This document shows positions 44,868 through 52,574 of a DNA stretch of 64,000 nt, piece after piece. Position numbers and translations under genes: made by a program. This DNA is from Bacteroidota bacterium. Lineage in GTDB: Bacteria; Bacteroidota; Bacteroidia; Palsa-965. Where the stretch lies: NCBI GenBank assembly GCA_006218065.1, contig VBWE01000013.1:19570-83569 (forward strand), read 5' to 3'. The notes below the pieces were generated by a model. That model made no database searches and was not told the DNA's origin. It saw only the letters and a program-made list of their open reading frames with translations. The first letter of the stretch is position 1; the number at the start of each line of letters is the position of its first letter.

Positions 44868-45032
44868 TTTGCAACCCGTTTCCGCATGCAGCACCCGTCA
44901 AGGCTCCTGATCGCCCTTCTTTTCCCGGCCCGGCCGGACTTTTCCGGATCGCTGTTTTGCCGTTTTATCCGCCAACATTTCCAGGAAGTATTAACCGATA
45001 TTCAGCTTTCTGCTGATACAGACTGACACGTT

Positions 45033-47345
45033 ATGAAAATTCGCGCGATTGCTTTGTTTGTTTTGTTTTCCGCTGCGCTTTCAGCCCAGGATTTCAACAA
45101 TTACCGCCCGCTCAAATCAGCAGGAAAACTTCCGGGCGAGTTTATAAAGACCACGAACACAAAAGTCCAGGAAGACCTTGACGCTGCCGTGAAAAAAGGC
45201 GAGACGACCACCCCGGCAAAAAAACAATTCCTGGTCGAAAGTCATTACGTGCTGAACCAACTGCTGCAGAGCGGAAAAATTCTCACCGGCGACCCGGTAA
45301 CCGAATACGTAAACAAAGTAGTCGATACACTGCTCCGCAATGATCCCGGACTGCGCAGCCAGCTGCATGTGTACGTGATCAAATCGCCTTACGTCAATGC
45401 CTATACGCTCGACGACGGCTACGTGCTGGTAAACCTCGGGCTGATCGCGCAGCTGGAAAACGAAGCGCAGCTCGCATTCATCCTGTCGCACGAAATTATT
45501 CACTACCGGAACAAACACTCGCTCAATACGTATCTCGAATACCTGAAGATCGACCGCAGTTCCGGTCAGTCGTACAACGACCAGATCGAAGCCAAACTCG
45601 AATATTCGAAAGACCAGGAAACCGAGGCCGACGTGGAAGGTTTCAGCGTTTTTGCACGGTCCAATTATTCGCTCGACGCGGTGATGTCGGCTTTCGACGT
45701 GATGCAGTATTCCTACCTGCCTTTTGATGAAGTGCCTTTTGAAGTGGCTTCGCTCGAAGACGATAACATGCGCCTGCCGGAATCGGCACTGCTCAAAGAA
45801 ACCAAGGCGATCTCGAACGAAGATAATTTCGACGACAGCAAAAGCACGCACCCGAATATCCGCAAACGTAAACAGGCTCTGCGGAGTCAGGTCGAAAACA
45901 CGTTCAACGATCCCGCGAAGAAAAAATACCTCGTTTCGGAAGAAGAATTCAAACGCGTGCAAACGATCTCGCGTTTCGAAATGTGCCGTCTTTACCTGCT
46001 CAACCGCGAGTACCCGGACGCGATTTACAGTTCGTACCTGCTCCAGAAAAAATACCCGGAGAGCAAATTCCTGAAATCCGTTACCGGCAAAGCGCTTTAT
46101 AATATCGCGGCGTACCGGAGCGTGATCAAAAACAATTCGGAGCAGGCGAAAATTTTCTGGGAATCGCGGCTGGGAGAAGATTACAGCAACCGCTGGCGCG
46201 TACCGGATTACGAAGACATCGAAGGAAGCTCGCAGCAGGTGTATCATATCCTGAAAACGCTCGACAGCGACGAAACTGCCGTACTTGCGCTGCATTACAA
46301 CTGGAAACTGCACAAACAGTTCCCGAACGACCGTACGCTGAGCCGGATGTGCGACAGCCTGATGATGATGCTCAGCTACAAGCACAAACTGCTGCCCGAC
46401 GATTTTTCAAGAAAAACAAAAGCGGAAGTGCTGCACGAAAAAGCCCTGCGCGATTCGGTCAACAAGCTGGCGCAGAAAAAAGAAGATGACGGCGGCGGAA
46501 GCAAATACGACAAGATCAAAAAGCAGCAGGAAGAAAATATCGTATCCGACAAGAACGAAAAGTTTACCTATTTCGCTTTCGCCGATTTCCTGAAGGATGA
46601 AAATTTCCGGAATCGCTACGAAAAACTTACCGATGTCGGAAAAAAACGGGAGGAAGCGGAAAAGAATACGATGTACAATAAGCTGGAACTGCCCAAGGCG
46701 CTCGGCATAGACAAGGTAGTAGTGGTGGAACCTTTCGTGCTTCGTATCGACGACCGCAAACGGGGCGCGAGCAAAATGAAGTACCTGGAAAGCGAAACCG
46801 CGCAGCAGGAAATGCTCGCCGAACTGGCCAAGATGAGCCAGTCAGGATCCATCCGCGCGTCCTTCATCGATCCGCAACTGCTCGATACGAATACCATCAT
46901 GGACTACAACGATATGAGCACCATGAAAGAGTGGATCACCGAGCGGATGAAGCAGGGCAACGCTTCCACGCCTTTCATCATCGCGAACGATTCGCTGGAA
47001 GAACTTTCACAGAAATACGGCACGAAATATTTTATGTGGTCCGGCGTGGTAAGCGTGCAGAAAAAAAAGAAACTGGCCTGGCCCGTAATCTTCATTGGCG
47101 GCGGTGTTTTCGTACTCGCGAATGAATCCCTGGATGCTACGGCAGGCGGGGCGGCAGCTATCGGGTTAGGGGCACTTTTGCTGCTCAGGCCCTCGCACCA
47201 GACATTGCATTATACCATGCTTTTCAATATCGAAAACGGCGATATTCTTTACAGTACCTACGACCAGTTTTCCGGGCGCGACAGCAAAACGAAAATGCGC
47301 GGCAAGTATGGAAAAGTGTTTTCGGTTTTGAAGAAAAAAAACTAA
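45033..47345 (+). CDS. M48 family zinc metallopeptidase, extended form
   Basis: 770 residues, much longer than a minimal M48 protein (about 250). Signal peptide (1-18, ending LSAQ). The catalytic site is HEIIH (153-157) with the third ligand Glu196 in ETEAD (196-200), matching the M48 pattern; VNAYTLDDGYVLVNLGLI is also typical. After the peptidase domain come TPR-like helices (about 300-420), a Lys/Glu-rich stretch and a hydrophobic segment near 680-715 (WPVIFIGGGVFVLANESLD). It probably degrades misfolded envelope proteins or lipoproteins in the periplasm. The extra half has no assigned function. Confidence 0.88.
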   Translation: MKIRAIALFVLFSAALSAQDFNNYRPLKSAGKLPGEFIKTTNTKVQEDLDAAVKKGETTTPAKKQFLVESHYVLNQLLQSGKILTGDPVTEYVNKVVDTLLRNDPGLRSQLHVYVIKSPYVNAYTLDDGYVLVNLGLIAQLENEAQLAFILSHEIIHYRNKHSLNTYLEYLKIDRSSGQSYNDQIEAKLEYSKDQETEADVEGFSVFARSNYSLDAVMSAFDVMQYSYLPFDEVPFEVASLEDDNMRLPESALLKETKAISNEDNFDDSKSTHPNIRKRKQALRSQVENTFNDPAKKKYLVSEEEFKRVQTISRFEMCRLYLLNREYPDAIYSSYLLQKKYPESKFLKSVTGKALYNIAAYRSVIKNNSEQAKIFWESRLGEDYSNRWRVPDYEDIEGSSQQVYHILKTLDSDETAVLALHYNWKLHKQFPNDRTLSRMCDSLMMMLSYKHKLLPDDFSRKTKAEVLHEKALRDSVNKLAQKKEDDGGGSKYDKIKKQQEENIVSDKNEKFTYFAFADFLKDENFRNRYEKLTDVGKKREEAEKNTMYNKLELPKALGIDKVVVVEPFVLRIDDRKRGASKMKYLESETAQQEMLAELAKMSQSGSIRASFIDPQLLDTNTIMDYNDMSTMKEWITERMKQGNASTPFIIANDSLEELSQKYGTKYFMWSGVVSVQKKKKLAWPVIFIGGGVFVLANESLDATAGGAAAIGLGALLLLRPSHQTLHYTMLFNIENGDILYSTYDQFSGRDSKTKMRGKYGKVFSVLKKKN

Positions 47346-47351
47346 CAGGTT

Positions 47352-47786
47352 TCAATACCCATCGTTAAAATATTTCTTCCGTACTTTATTTATTAATTCT
47401 ACTGTCAGCGGCTTGTTCAGGAAGCAGGCGATCATATCTGTTTTTTTCGAACGGGCTTCATCATCCGGGTTCAGGCTTGTCGTAAGCATGGCAATAATGA
47501 TTTTCGCCTGCTGGTCGGGAGAAAGTTTTTTATACTCTTCCAGGAATTCCCAGCCGTTCATCCGGGGCATATTGATATCCAGGAAAATAATACCGGGCTG
47601 CGGATAACGCTTCTCGTTTTTGTACCGGCCGGTGCAGGTCAGGTATTCCAGCGCTTCGTCACCGCTTTCGGTTGTCTGAACGTGCGTTTTGATACCGGCA
47701 TTTTCAATAACGTTCTTGTGAAGAAAATTGGTCGGCTCATCGTCATCAACCAGCAGGATACAGTTGAGTTCTTTCAGTTTTTTCAT
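47352..47786 (-). CDS. Single-domain response regulator
   Basis: 144 residues, a receiver domain only. NCILLVDDDEPTNFLHK contains the acidic pocket, GIIFLDINMPRMNGWEFLEEYKK the phospho-acceptor Asp, then IAMLTTSLNPDD and FLNKPLT with the conserved Thr/Lys. There is no DNA-binding output domain, as in Rcp1-type partners. It is transcribed 8 bases after the PAS kinase gene, its likely phosphodonor. Output must come through protein-protein contact. Confidence 0.93.
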   Translation of the reverse strand: MKKLKELNCILLVDDDEPTNFLHKNVIENAGIKTHVQTTESGDEALEYLTCTGRYKNEKRYPQPGIIFLDINMPRMNGWEFLEEYKKLSPDQQAKIIIAMLTTSLNPDDEARSKKTDMIACFLNKPLTVELINKVRKKYFNDGY

Positions 47787-47794
47787 AACTATTT

Positions 47795-49285
47795 TTATTG
47801 AGCGATGGTAAAATAAAAAGTGCTTCCGGCGCCTGGCAGGCTTTCTACCCGGATTTCCCCGCCATGCAGTTCGACAATTTTACGGCTGTGCGCAAGCCCG
47901 ATTCCCGTTCCTTCATATTCTTTTCGTGAATGCAGGCGTTGAAAAATGATGAATATTTTATCCTTGTATTTCATGTCAATGCCTATGCCGTTATCTTTTA
48001 CAGAAAACTCCCAGGCATTATTTTTCTCGCGGGCTGAAATCGTGATTTCAGGTTTTTCTCCCGGGCGGCAAAACTTGACGGCATTACTCACCAGGTTTTG
48101 AAACAACACTTTCATTTCCATAGCATATCCTTTGATAACAGGCAGCTTTCCGCATATAACGACCGCCCCGTTTTGCTTTATCAGGGTCTCCAGGTCCGAT
48201 TTGACTTCATCGATCAACATATTGCAGTCTATTTTTTCCGGTTTCCGTTCGGCTCCTATCCGGGAATAGTCCATAAGACCTTTGATAAGATTCTTCATCC
48301 TTTCCGACGATTCCAGGACATACTCCATATATTTCTCTGTCTTCTCGTCGGTTTTTCCTTCGAACTGTTCCGAAAGCAAATCCACATAACTATTCAGTGT
48401 ACGTAATGGTTCCTGCAGATCGTGCGAAGTAATGTAAGCGAACTGCTCCAGTTCTTTGTTCTTTGCTTCCAGTTCACGCGTATAACGTTTCAGTTCCTGT
48501 TCAGCTCTTTTCCGTTCATCAATCTCCCTGAAAAAAGCCAGTATCCTGTTGGTCCCTGCAATGGTTGCTTTGGTCAGGCTTACTTCCAGCCAGTACAGCG
48601 ATCCGTCTTTGCGTTTTGCAAGCCATTCAAAAATCTGTGGTCCCGTTGTAGCCGCTTTTTGTATATAGTTCATGGCATCCTGCATGGTGTACCCGGGAAG
48701 ATTGGATAAAAACAATGCCGGCCCGCCTTCGAGTGTTTCCTGCCTGGAAAAACCGGTCATTTCACACGATTTCTGGTTTATATCCACCAAAAGACCGGTT
48801 TCCATATCATGTACAAAAATAGCGTCGCTGGCCTTCTCGAATATTTCACGGTAATTCGCTTCTGCATTCCGCAGCGCTTCTTCCGCACGTTTTCGTTCGG
48901 TGATATCACGGAAATTGGTAACGACACCATTTATCCCGGTCACATTCAGCATATTCACGGCGATGCCTTCCAGCCAGCGCCAGCTTCCGTCTTTATGCTT
49001 TTTTCTCCATTGGGCATGTACAATATTGCCGTTTTTTTCGAGCACCCTGGCGAAGGTACCGACCAGCATTTCCAAATCTTCAGGATGCACGATCACTGCA
49101 GGATGTGTACCGATATGCTCTTCCTGTGTGTATCCTAAAATGCGTTCAATGGAAGGGCTGACGTATTTGACAATGCCATCGGGGGCACTTATAACGATTC
49201 CGTCAAAACTGTTTTCAATCAGTTTGCGAAAAAAACCTTCCCGGACGGGCGCTTTCTTTTTTGTTTTCTTGCCCATGATTCTCAT
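47795..49285 (-). CDS. PAS-domain cytoplasmic sensor histidine kinase
   Basis: 496 residues, no membrane segment. Two PAS domains (about 17-140 and 142-265), a short coiled coil, a HisKA domain with the phosphorylation site YITSHDLQEPLRTLNSYV, and a HATPase domain with NLVSNAVKFCRPG (N box), VKDNGIGIDMKYKDKIF (G1) and GTGIGLAHSRKIV (G2). It resembles bacteriophytochrome-type kinases without the photosensor. Partner: the receiver encoded next. The signal sensed by the PAS domains is unknown. An alternative start is ATG 49276 (MGKKTKKK). Confidence 0.93.
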   Translation of the reverse strand: MRIMGKKTKKKAPVREGFFRKLIENSFDGIVISAPDGIVKYVSPSIERILGYTQEEHIGTHPAVIVHPEDLEMLVGTFARVLEKNGNIVHAQWRKKHKDGSWRWLEGIAVNMLNVTGINGVVTNFRDITERKRAEEALRNAEANYREIFEKASDAIFVHDMETGLLVDINQKSCEMTGFSRQETLEGGPALFLSNLPGYTMQDAMNYIQKAATTGPQIFEWLAKRKDGSLYWLEVSLTKATIAGTNRILAFFREIDERKRAEQELKRYTRELEAKNKELEQFAYITSHDLQEPLRTLNSYVDLLSEQFEGKTDEKTEKYMEYVLESSERMKNLIKGLMDYSRIGAERKPEKIDCNMLIDEVKSDLETLIKQNGAVVICGKLPVIKGYAMEMKVLFQNLVSNAVKFCRPGEKPEITISAREKNNAWEFSVKDNGIGIDMKYKDKIFIIFQRLHSRKEYEGTGIGLAHSRKIVELHGGEIRVESLPGAGSTFYFTIAQ

Positions 49286-49500
49286 ACATCCGGCATGTGC
49301 CGGATTTTTAATTTCGCCGGGGTAATTTGTGGGGTAATTTGTATAGTATACTTATGCAATATAATTAATAAAATTAACCCATGTTTTTATCAACAGTGAA
49401 ATGCAGTTTATGAATAAATTACAGAAAGCATCCTGTAAACTCATTTTACTGTCCGCAAGTATATTTTTTTGCACTTTTACACGATCAATCTTTTAATTAT

Positions 49501-50013
49501 ATGGCGCTCATCAAACCTGTTAAAGGCATTCAACCGCAATTCGGAAAAGATTGTTACCTGGCGGAAAACGCAACCATCGTAGGCGACGTGATCATGGGTG
49601 ATGCATGCAGCGTCTGGTTTAACGCCGTTGTCCGCGGCGACGTGAACGCGATCCGCATGGGAAACAAAGTGAATATCCAGGACGGCGCCGTGATTCACTG
49701 TACCTACCAGAAAGCCGCGACCACCATCGGCAACAATGTTTCCATCGGGCACAATGCGCTGGTGCACGGCTGCACAATCCACGACAACGTGCTGATCGGC
49801 ATGGGCTCCATCGTGATGGATCATTGCGAAGTAGGCAGTAACAGCATCATCGCCGCCGGCGCCGTGGTTCTTGAAAATACGAAGATCGAACCGGGCAGTG
49901 TGTATGCCGGCGTTCCCGCAAAAAAAGTAAAAGACATCAACCAGGAACTGATCAACGGCGAGATCAACCGCATCGCGAATAATTACGTGATGTATTCGTC
50001 GTGGTTTAAGTAG
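49501..50013 (+). CDS. Gamma-carbonic anhydrase family protein
   Basis: 170 residues, a left-handed beta-helix of hexapeptide repeats (GDVIMGDACSVWFNAVVRGDVNAIRMGNKVNIQDGAVIH). The zinc ligands align as His66, His84 and His89 (SIGHNALVHGC), with the His84-His89 spacing of the archaeal Cam enzyme. The acidic loop of Cam is missing, as in the YrdA/CaiE subfamily, so activity may be weak. With the beta class at 17212 this is the second carbonic anhydrase type here. Monocistronic. Confidence 0.93.
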   Translation: MALIKPVKGIQPQFGKDCYLAENATIVGDVIMGDACSVWFNAVVRGDVNAIRMGNKVNIQDGAVIHCTYQKAATTIGNNVSIGHNALVHGCTIHDNVLIGMGSIVMDHCEVGSNSIIAAGAVVLENTKIEPGSVYAGVPAKKVKDINQELINGEINRIANNYVMYSSWFK

Positions 50014-50205
50014 ACCGGGGATTTGCGGCAGTAAAAAATAGCTGTGTAGTCATTGAGCGCAGCGGAGAAGAGTGAACCAATCATTACACCACCAGCAACA
50101 GATTAGTAGTCATTGCTTCGCTGCGTCAGTATCGTCTTACAAATCAAAGTCACATTTCACTTGCTCGCAATAACTACCTGAATGTTGTTCGCTGCGTAAT
50201 ACTAT

Positions 50206-51024
50206 TCAGCTGACGAGCTTTCCTTCCACCCATTTCAACCCGAAGCAATTCTTCCCGTCATCCACGCGCAGCAAACGGATTTGTTTCGCCATCTCATCCG
50301 CCGGTCCGCTGGTATAATAATGTACAATTCCCTGCTGCGCCATTTCAGCAAGTGCGTTTTCCTGTTCGAGTAAATGCCTGGTTCGGCGCGCAACGGCCGG
50401 TGCGGGGTCGATGATGCGCACAGATGGGCCGCAGATTTTTTCGAGCAGGGGTTTTACAAAAGGATAATGCGTGCATCCCAAAACCAGCGCATCGATATTT
50501 TTTTTCAGCATCGGTTCTACCCAGCCGCGCAGCATGGTTTCCGTTTCCGGCGTATCCAGTTCGCCCGCTTCAATTTGCTGCACAAGCCCGGGACAGGGCT
50601 GGCGAAGCACGTCCACACCCTGCGCAAAACGTTCGACCACCGAAGCGAAAAGTTCGCCCTGGAAAGTCGCCGTGGTAGCGATCACGCCCACCGCCTTCGT
50701 CAGCGACTGCTCCGCCGCCGGTTTCACTGCAGGTTCCATACCGATGAAGGTAACGGAAGGAAATTCTTCACGCAGTTTTTTCAGCGAAGCCGCCGAAGCC
50801 GTATTACAGGCAATCACAATAATCTTGCAGCCGCGGGAGAGCAGGTATTCCGTAATTGCTTTGCTGTACTTATAAATTTCATCCATCGTTTTTTCCCCGT
50901 AAGGAAGATGGATGCTGTCGGCAAAATAAATCACGTTCTCAGCAGGCATCAGTTCGTGCAGCGCCTGCACAACGGTAAGTCCGCCGATCCCGGAATCGAA
51001 TATGCCGATGGGTGAGTTGTTCAT
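50206..51024 (-). CDS. murI: Glutamate racemase
   Basis: 272 residues from ATG 51024 (MNNSPIGIFDSGIGGLTVVQ); the longer frame to 51039 adds five residues overlapping the promoter region. It supplies D-glutamate for peptidoglycan. Catalytic cysteines: Cys73 (VIACNTASA) and the one in VLGCTHYPF, both present. It lies at the 3' side of the PorG-UppS-BamA-OmpH-OmpH series on the same strand, as often seen in Bacteroidota, but is separated by a terminator and a large palindrome. Confidence 0.95.
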   Translation of the reverse strand: MNNSPIGIFDSGIGGLTVVQALHELMPAENVIYFADSIHLPYGEKTMDEIYKYSKAITEYLLSRGCKIIVIACNTASAASLKKLREEFPSVTFIGMEPAVKPAAEQSLTKAVGVIATTATFQGELFASVVERFAQGVDVLRQPCPGLVQQIEAGELDTPETETMLRGWVEPMLKKNIDALVLGCTHYPFVKPLLEKICGPSVRIIDPAPAVARRTRHLLEQENALAEMAQQGIVHYYTSGPADEMAKQIRLLRVDDGKNCFGLKWVEGKLVS

Positions 51025-51036
51025 GAGTTGGTGGTA

Positions 51037-51044
51037 CAAAGATA
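51037..51044 (-). promoter_or_regulatory. murI promoter, TATCTTTG -7 box (minus strand)
   Basis: An exact TAnnTTTG match on the minus strand with 12 bases to the ATG at 51024, supporting that start and a separate murI transcript. Confidence 0.55.
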
Positions 51045-51056
51045 GTATGTAGTCCG

Positions 51057-51302
51057 GGACTCACCCCCCCGGCCCCCTCTCTCCGACGTTGTTGGTTTCG
51101 TGTAAACAAAAGCCGGATTTGCGACAACGTCGCAAAGAGGGGGTGTCGTAAAACTGTAAAACCTGCGTCAAAGACGCAGGTTTTACAGTAGTTTCTTTTA
51201 CTATAAGTATGGCTCCCCCTCTTTGCGGGTGAGTGATATGAAGACAGTATTTTGGAAAATAGACGAAACTCACCCGGAGAGAGGGGGCCGGGGGGTGAGT
51301 CC
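51057..51302. repeat. Three-tier nested palindrome between ompH and murI
   Basis: Outer arms: 51057-51084 and 51276-51302 (core CCCCGGCCCCCTCTCTCC), differing by one C. Middle arms: CGCAAAGAGGGGG (51131-51143) and its complement at 51215-51227. Inner hairpin: ACTGTAAAACCTGCGTC (51153-51169) and its complement 51173-51189 with an AAA loop. It makes up most of the 341-base gap; the murI promoter lies left of it and the OmpH terminator right. No coding frame. Confidence 0.85.
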
Positions 51303-51310
51303 AGGACCAC

Positions 51311-51342
51311 AAAAAAACCTCCCAACTTTCACCGGGAGGTTT
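51311..51342 (-). terminator. Terminator after the ompH genes
   Basis: On the minus strand AACCTCCC / GGGAGGTT is followed by TTTTTTT; it lies about 25 bases after the stop at 51366. Confidence 0.88.
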
Positions 51343-51365
51343 TACAAAAAATCAATTAACAGAAA

Positions 51366-51938
51366 TTAGTTTCCGCCGCCGGGATTCGGGGGAGGCGCCG
51401 TTCCGCCGCCGGTTTTCGGAGCAGGATTCGGAATGTTCAGCTTGACTTTCAGCAGCGCGAAAATATCGTCGGCCGGGTCAGCATACATCAGCAGTGCAGC
51501 GCCTTTGCTGCTGTCGAAGACGTATTTATAACCTTTTTCCTTGGCGATGTCTTTTACGGCTTTGTTGATCTTGTCGTAAATCGGTTTAACGAGATTCTGT
51601 TTCTGGGTATTGAATTCCGACTGTGCGGTCATCTGGAACTGCTGGATGCGCTGCTGCAGGCTGTTCAGTTCGTCTTCTTTCAGCTTCTTGATCGCCGGGC
51701 TCCAGCTCGATGAATTCGCTTCGTAGTCCTTGAGCTTGGTATCCAGTTCGGTTTGCATCTGGAGCATCTGGGCTTCCAGCGTTTTATAATAGTCGGCAGC
51801 ATCCTTGTTGGCTTTTTCCATTTCAGGCATGATGCTCAGCAGGGAATCGAGATCGAAGTGACCGAATTTCTGCGCGTGGATCGAAGGGGCAAGCGCGATG
51901 GCGGCCACAACGAACAGGTGTTTAATGAACTTTTTCAT
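51366..51938 (-). CDS. OmpH/Skp family periplasmic chaperone (second copy)
   Basis: 190 residues. Signal peptide (1-22, ending IHAQ), then KFGHFDLDSLLSIMPEMEKANKDAADYYKTLEAQMLQMQTEL, the Skp/OmpH start with long coiled-coil arms (about 45-130). KPIYDKINKAVKDIAKEKGYKYVFDSSKGAALLMYADPADDI is the conserved end. It binds unfolded outer-membrane proteins for BAM. The C-terminal tail is a Pro/Gly stretch (PAPKTGGGTAPPPNPGGGN), not in the other copy. 33 bases after ompH copy 1 and part of the bamA transcript. Confidence 0.92.
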   Translation of the reverse strand: MKKFIKHLFVVAAIALAPSIHAQKFGHFDLDSLLSIMPEMEKANKDAADYYKTLEAQMLQMQTELDTKLKDYEANSSSWSPAIKKLKEDELNSLQQRIQQFQMTAQSEFNTQKQNLVKPIYDKINKAVKDIAKEKGYKYVFDSSKGAALLMYADPADDIFALLKVKLNIPNPAPKTGGGTAPPPNPGGGN

Positions 51939-51971
51939 ATTGCTTGTTTGTCGGAAATTATGCGGGTGAAA

Positions 51972-52499
51972 TTAGTTGCCGGTTTTTTTATAGCCCATTT
52001 TTTCGAGCACTTCCTCGCTCATGTCGTATTTGGCATTCGTATATAACATGGTCAGGTCGCTCGATTTATCAAAAACACAGGCATAACTTTTCAGCTCGGC
52101 GAGTTCTTTGACTGCGTTGAATACTTTATCCTGGATCGGTTTTACAAGTTCCTGGCGCTTCTTGAACAGGTCGCCGTCAACGCCGAAACGCTGTTTCTGT
52201 AAGTCTTTCGCGTCTTTTTCTTTTTCCACGATTTCCGCTTCGCGTTTCTTGCGGAGGTCTTCGGTAAGCAGCAACTGGTCCTGCTGGAAATTCTTATACA
52301 GTTTGTCGATCTCGGCGTATTTGGCTTCGATCTCTTTCTGCCACTGCACGGATAATTTATTGAGCTCGTCCTGCGCCTGCTTGTATTCCGGAATCTGGGC
52401 CATGATATAATCGGTATCTACCCAGGCGAATTTCTGGGCAAAAGCCTGGCCGCCTGAGATCAGCAGCGCGAGAAGGGTCGTAACGAAAAGCTTCTTCAT
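51972..52499 (-). CDS. OmpH/Skp family periplasmic chaperone (first copy)
   Basis: 175 residues. Signal peptide (1-22, ending AFAQ), conserved KFAWVDTDYIMAQIPEYKQAQDELNKLSVQWQKEIEAKYAEI followed by coiled coil (about 40-125) and VKPIQDKVFNAVKELAELKSYACVFDKSSDLTMLYTNAKYDMSEEVLEKMGYK. Function as for the neighbouring copy. It follows bamA by 75 bases on the same strand, within the outer-membrane assembly cluster. Confidence 0.93.
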   Translation of the reverse strand: MKKLFVTTLLALLISGGQAFAQKFAWVDTDYIMAQIPEYKQAQDELNKLSVQWQKEIEAKYAEIDKLYKNFQQDQLLLTEDLRKKREAEIVEKEKDAKDLQKQRFGVDGDLFKKRQELVKPIQDKVFNAVKELAELKSYACVFDKSSDLTMLYTNAKYDMSEEVLEKMGYKKTGN

Positions 52500-52574
52500 T
52501 TTTTGCGGTTTTTTATTGATACATCCGCTAAAAAGCGGAGCGAAGTTAATAATTTATGGTTAGCCTGATAAATA

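Noticed and set aside
44726..45016. 96-codon frame upstream of the M48 gene
   Set aside because: It overlaps one arm of a perfect inverted repeat and its composition is not protein-like.
45017..45032. Riboswitch in the M48 leader
   Set aside because: No conserved fold was recognised; only a long leader and a -7 box are visible.
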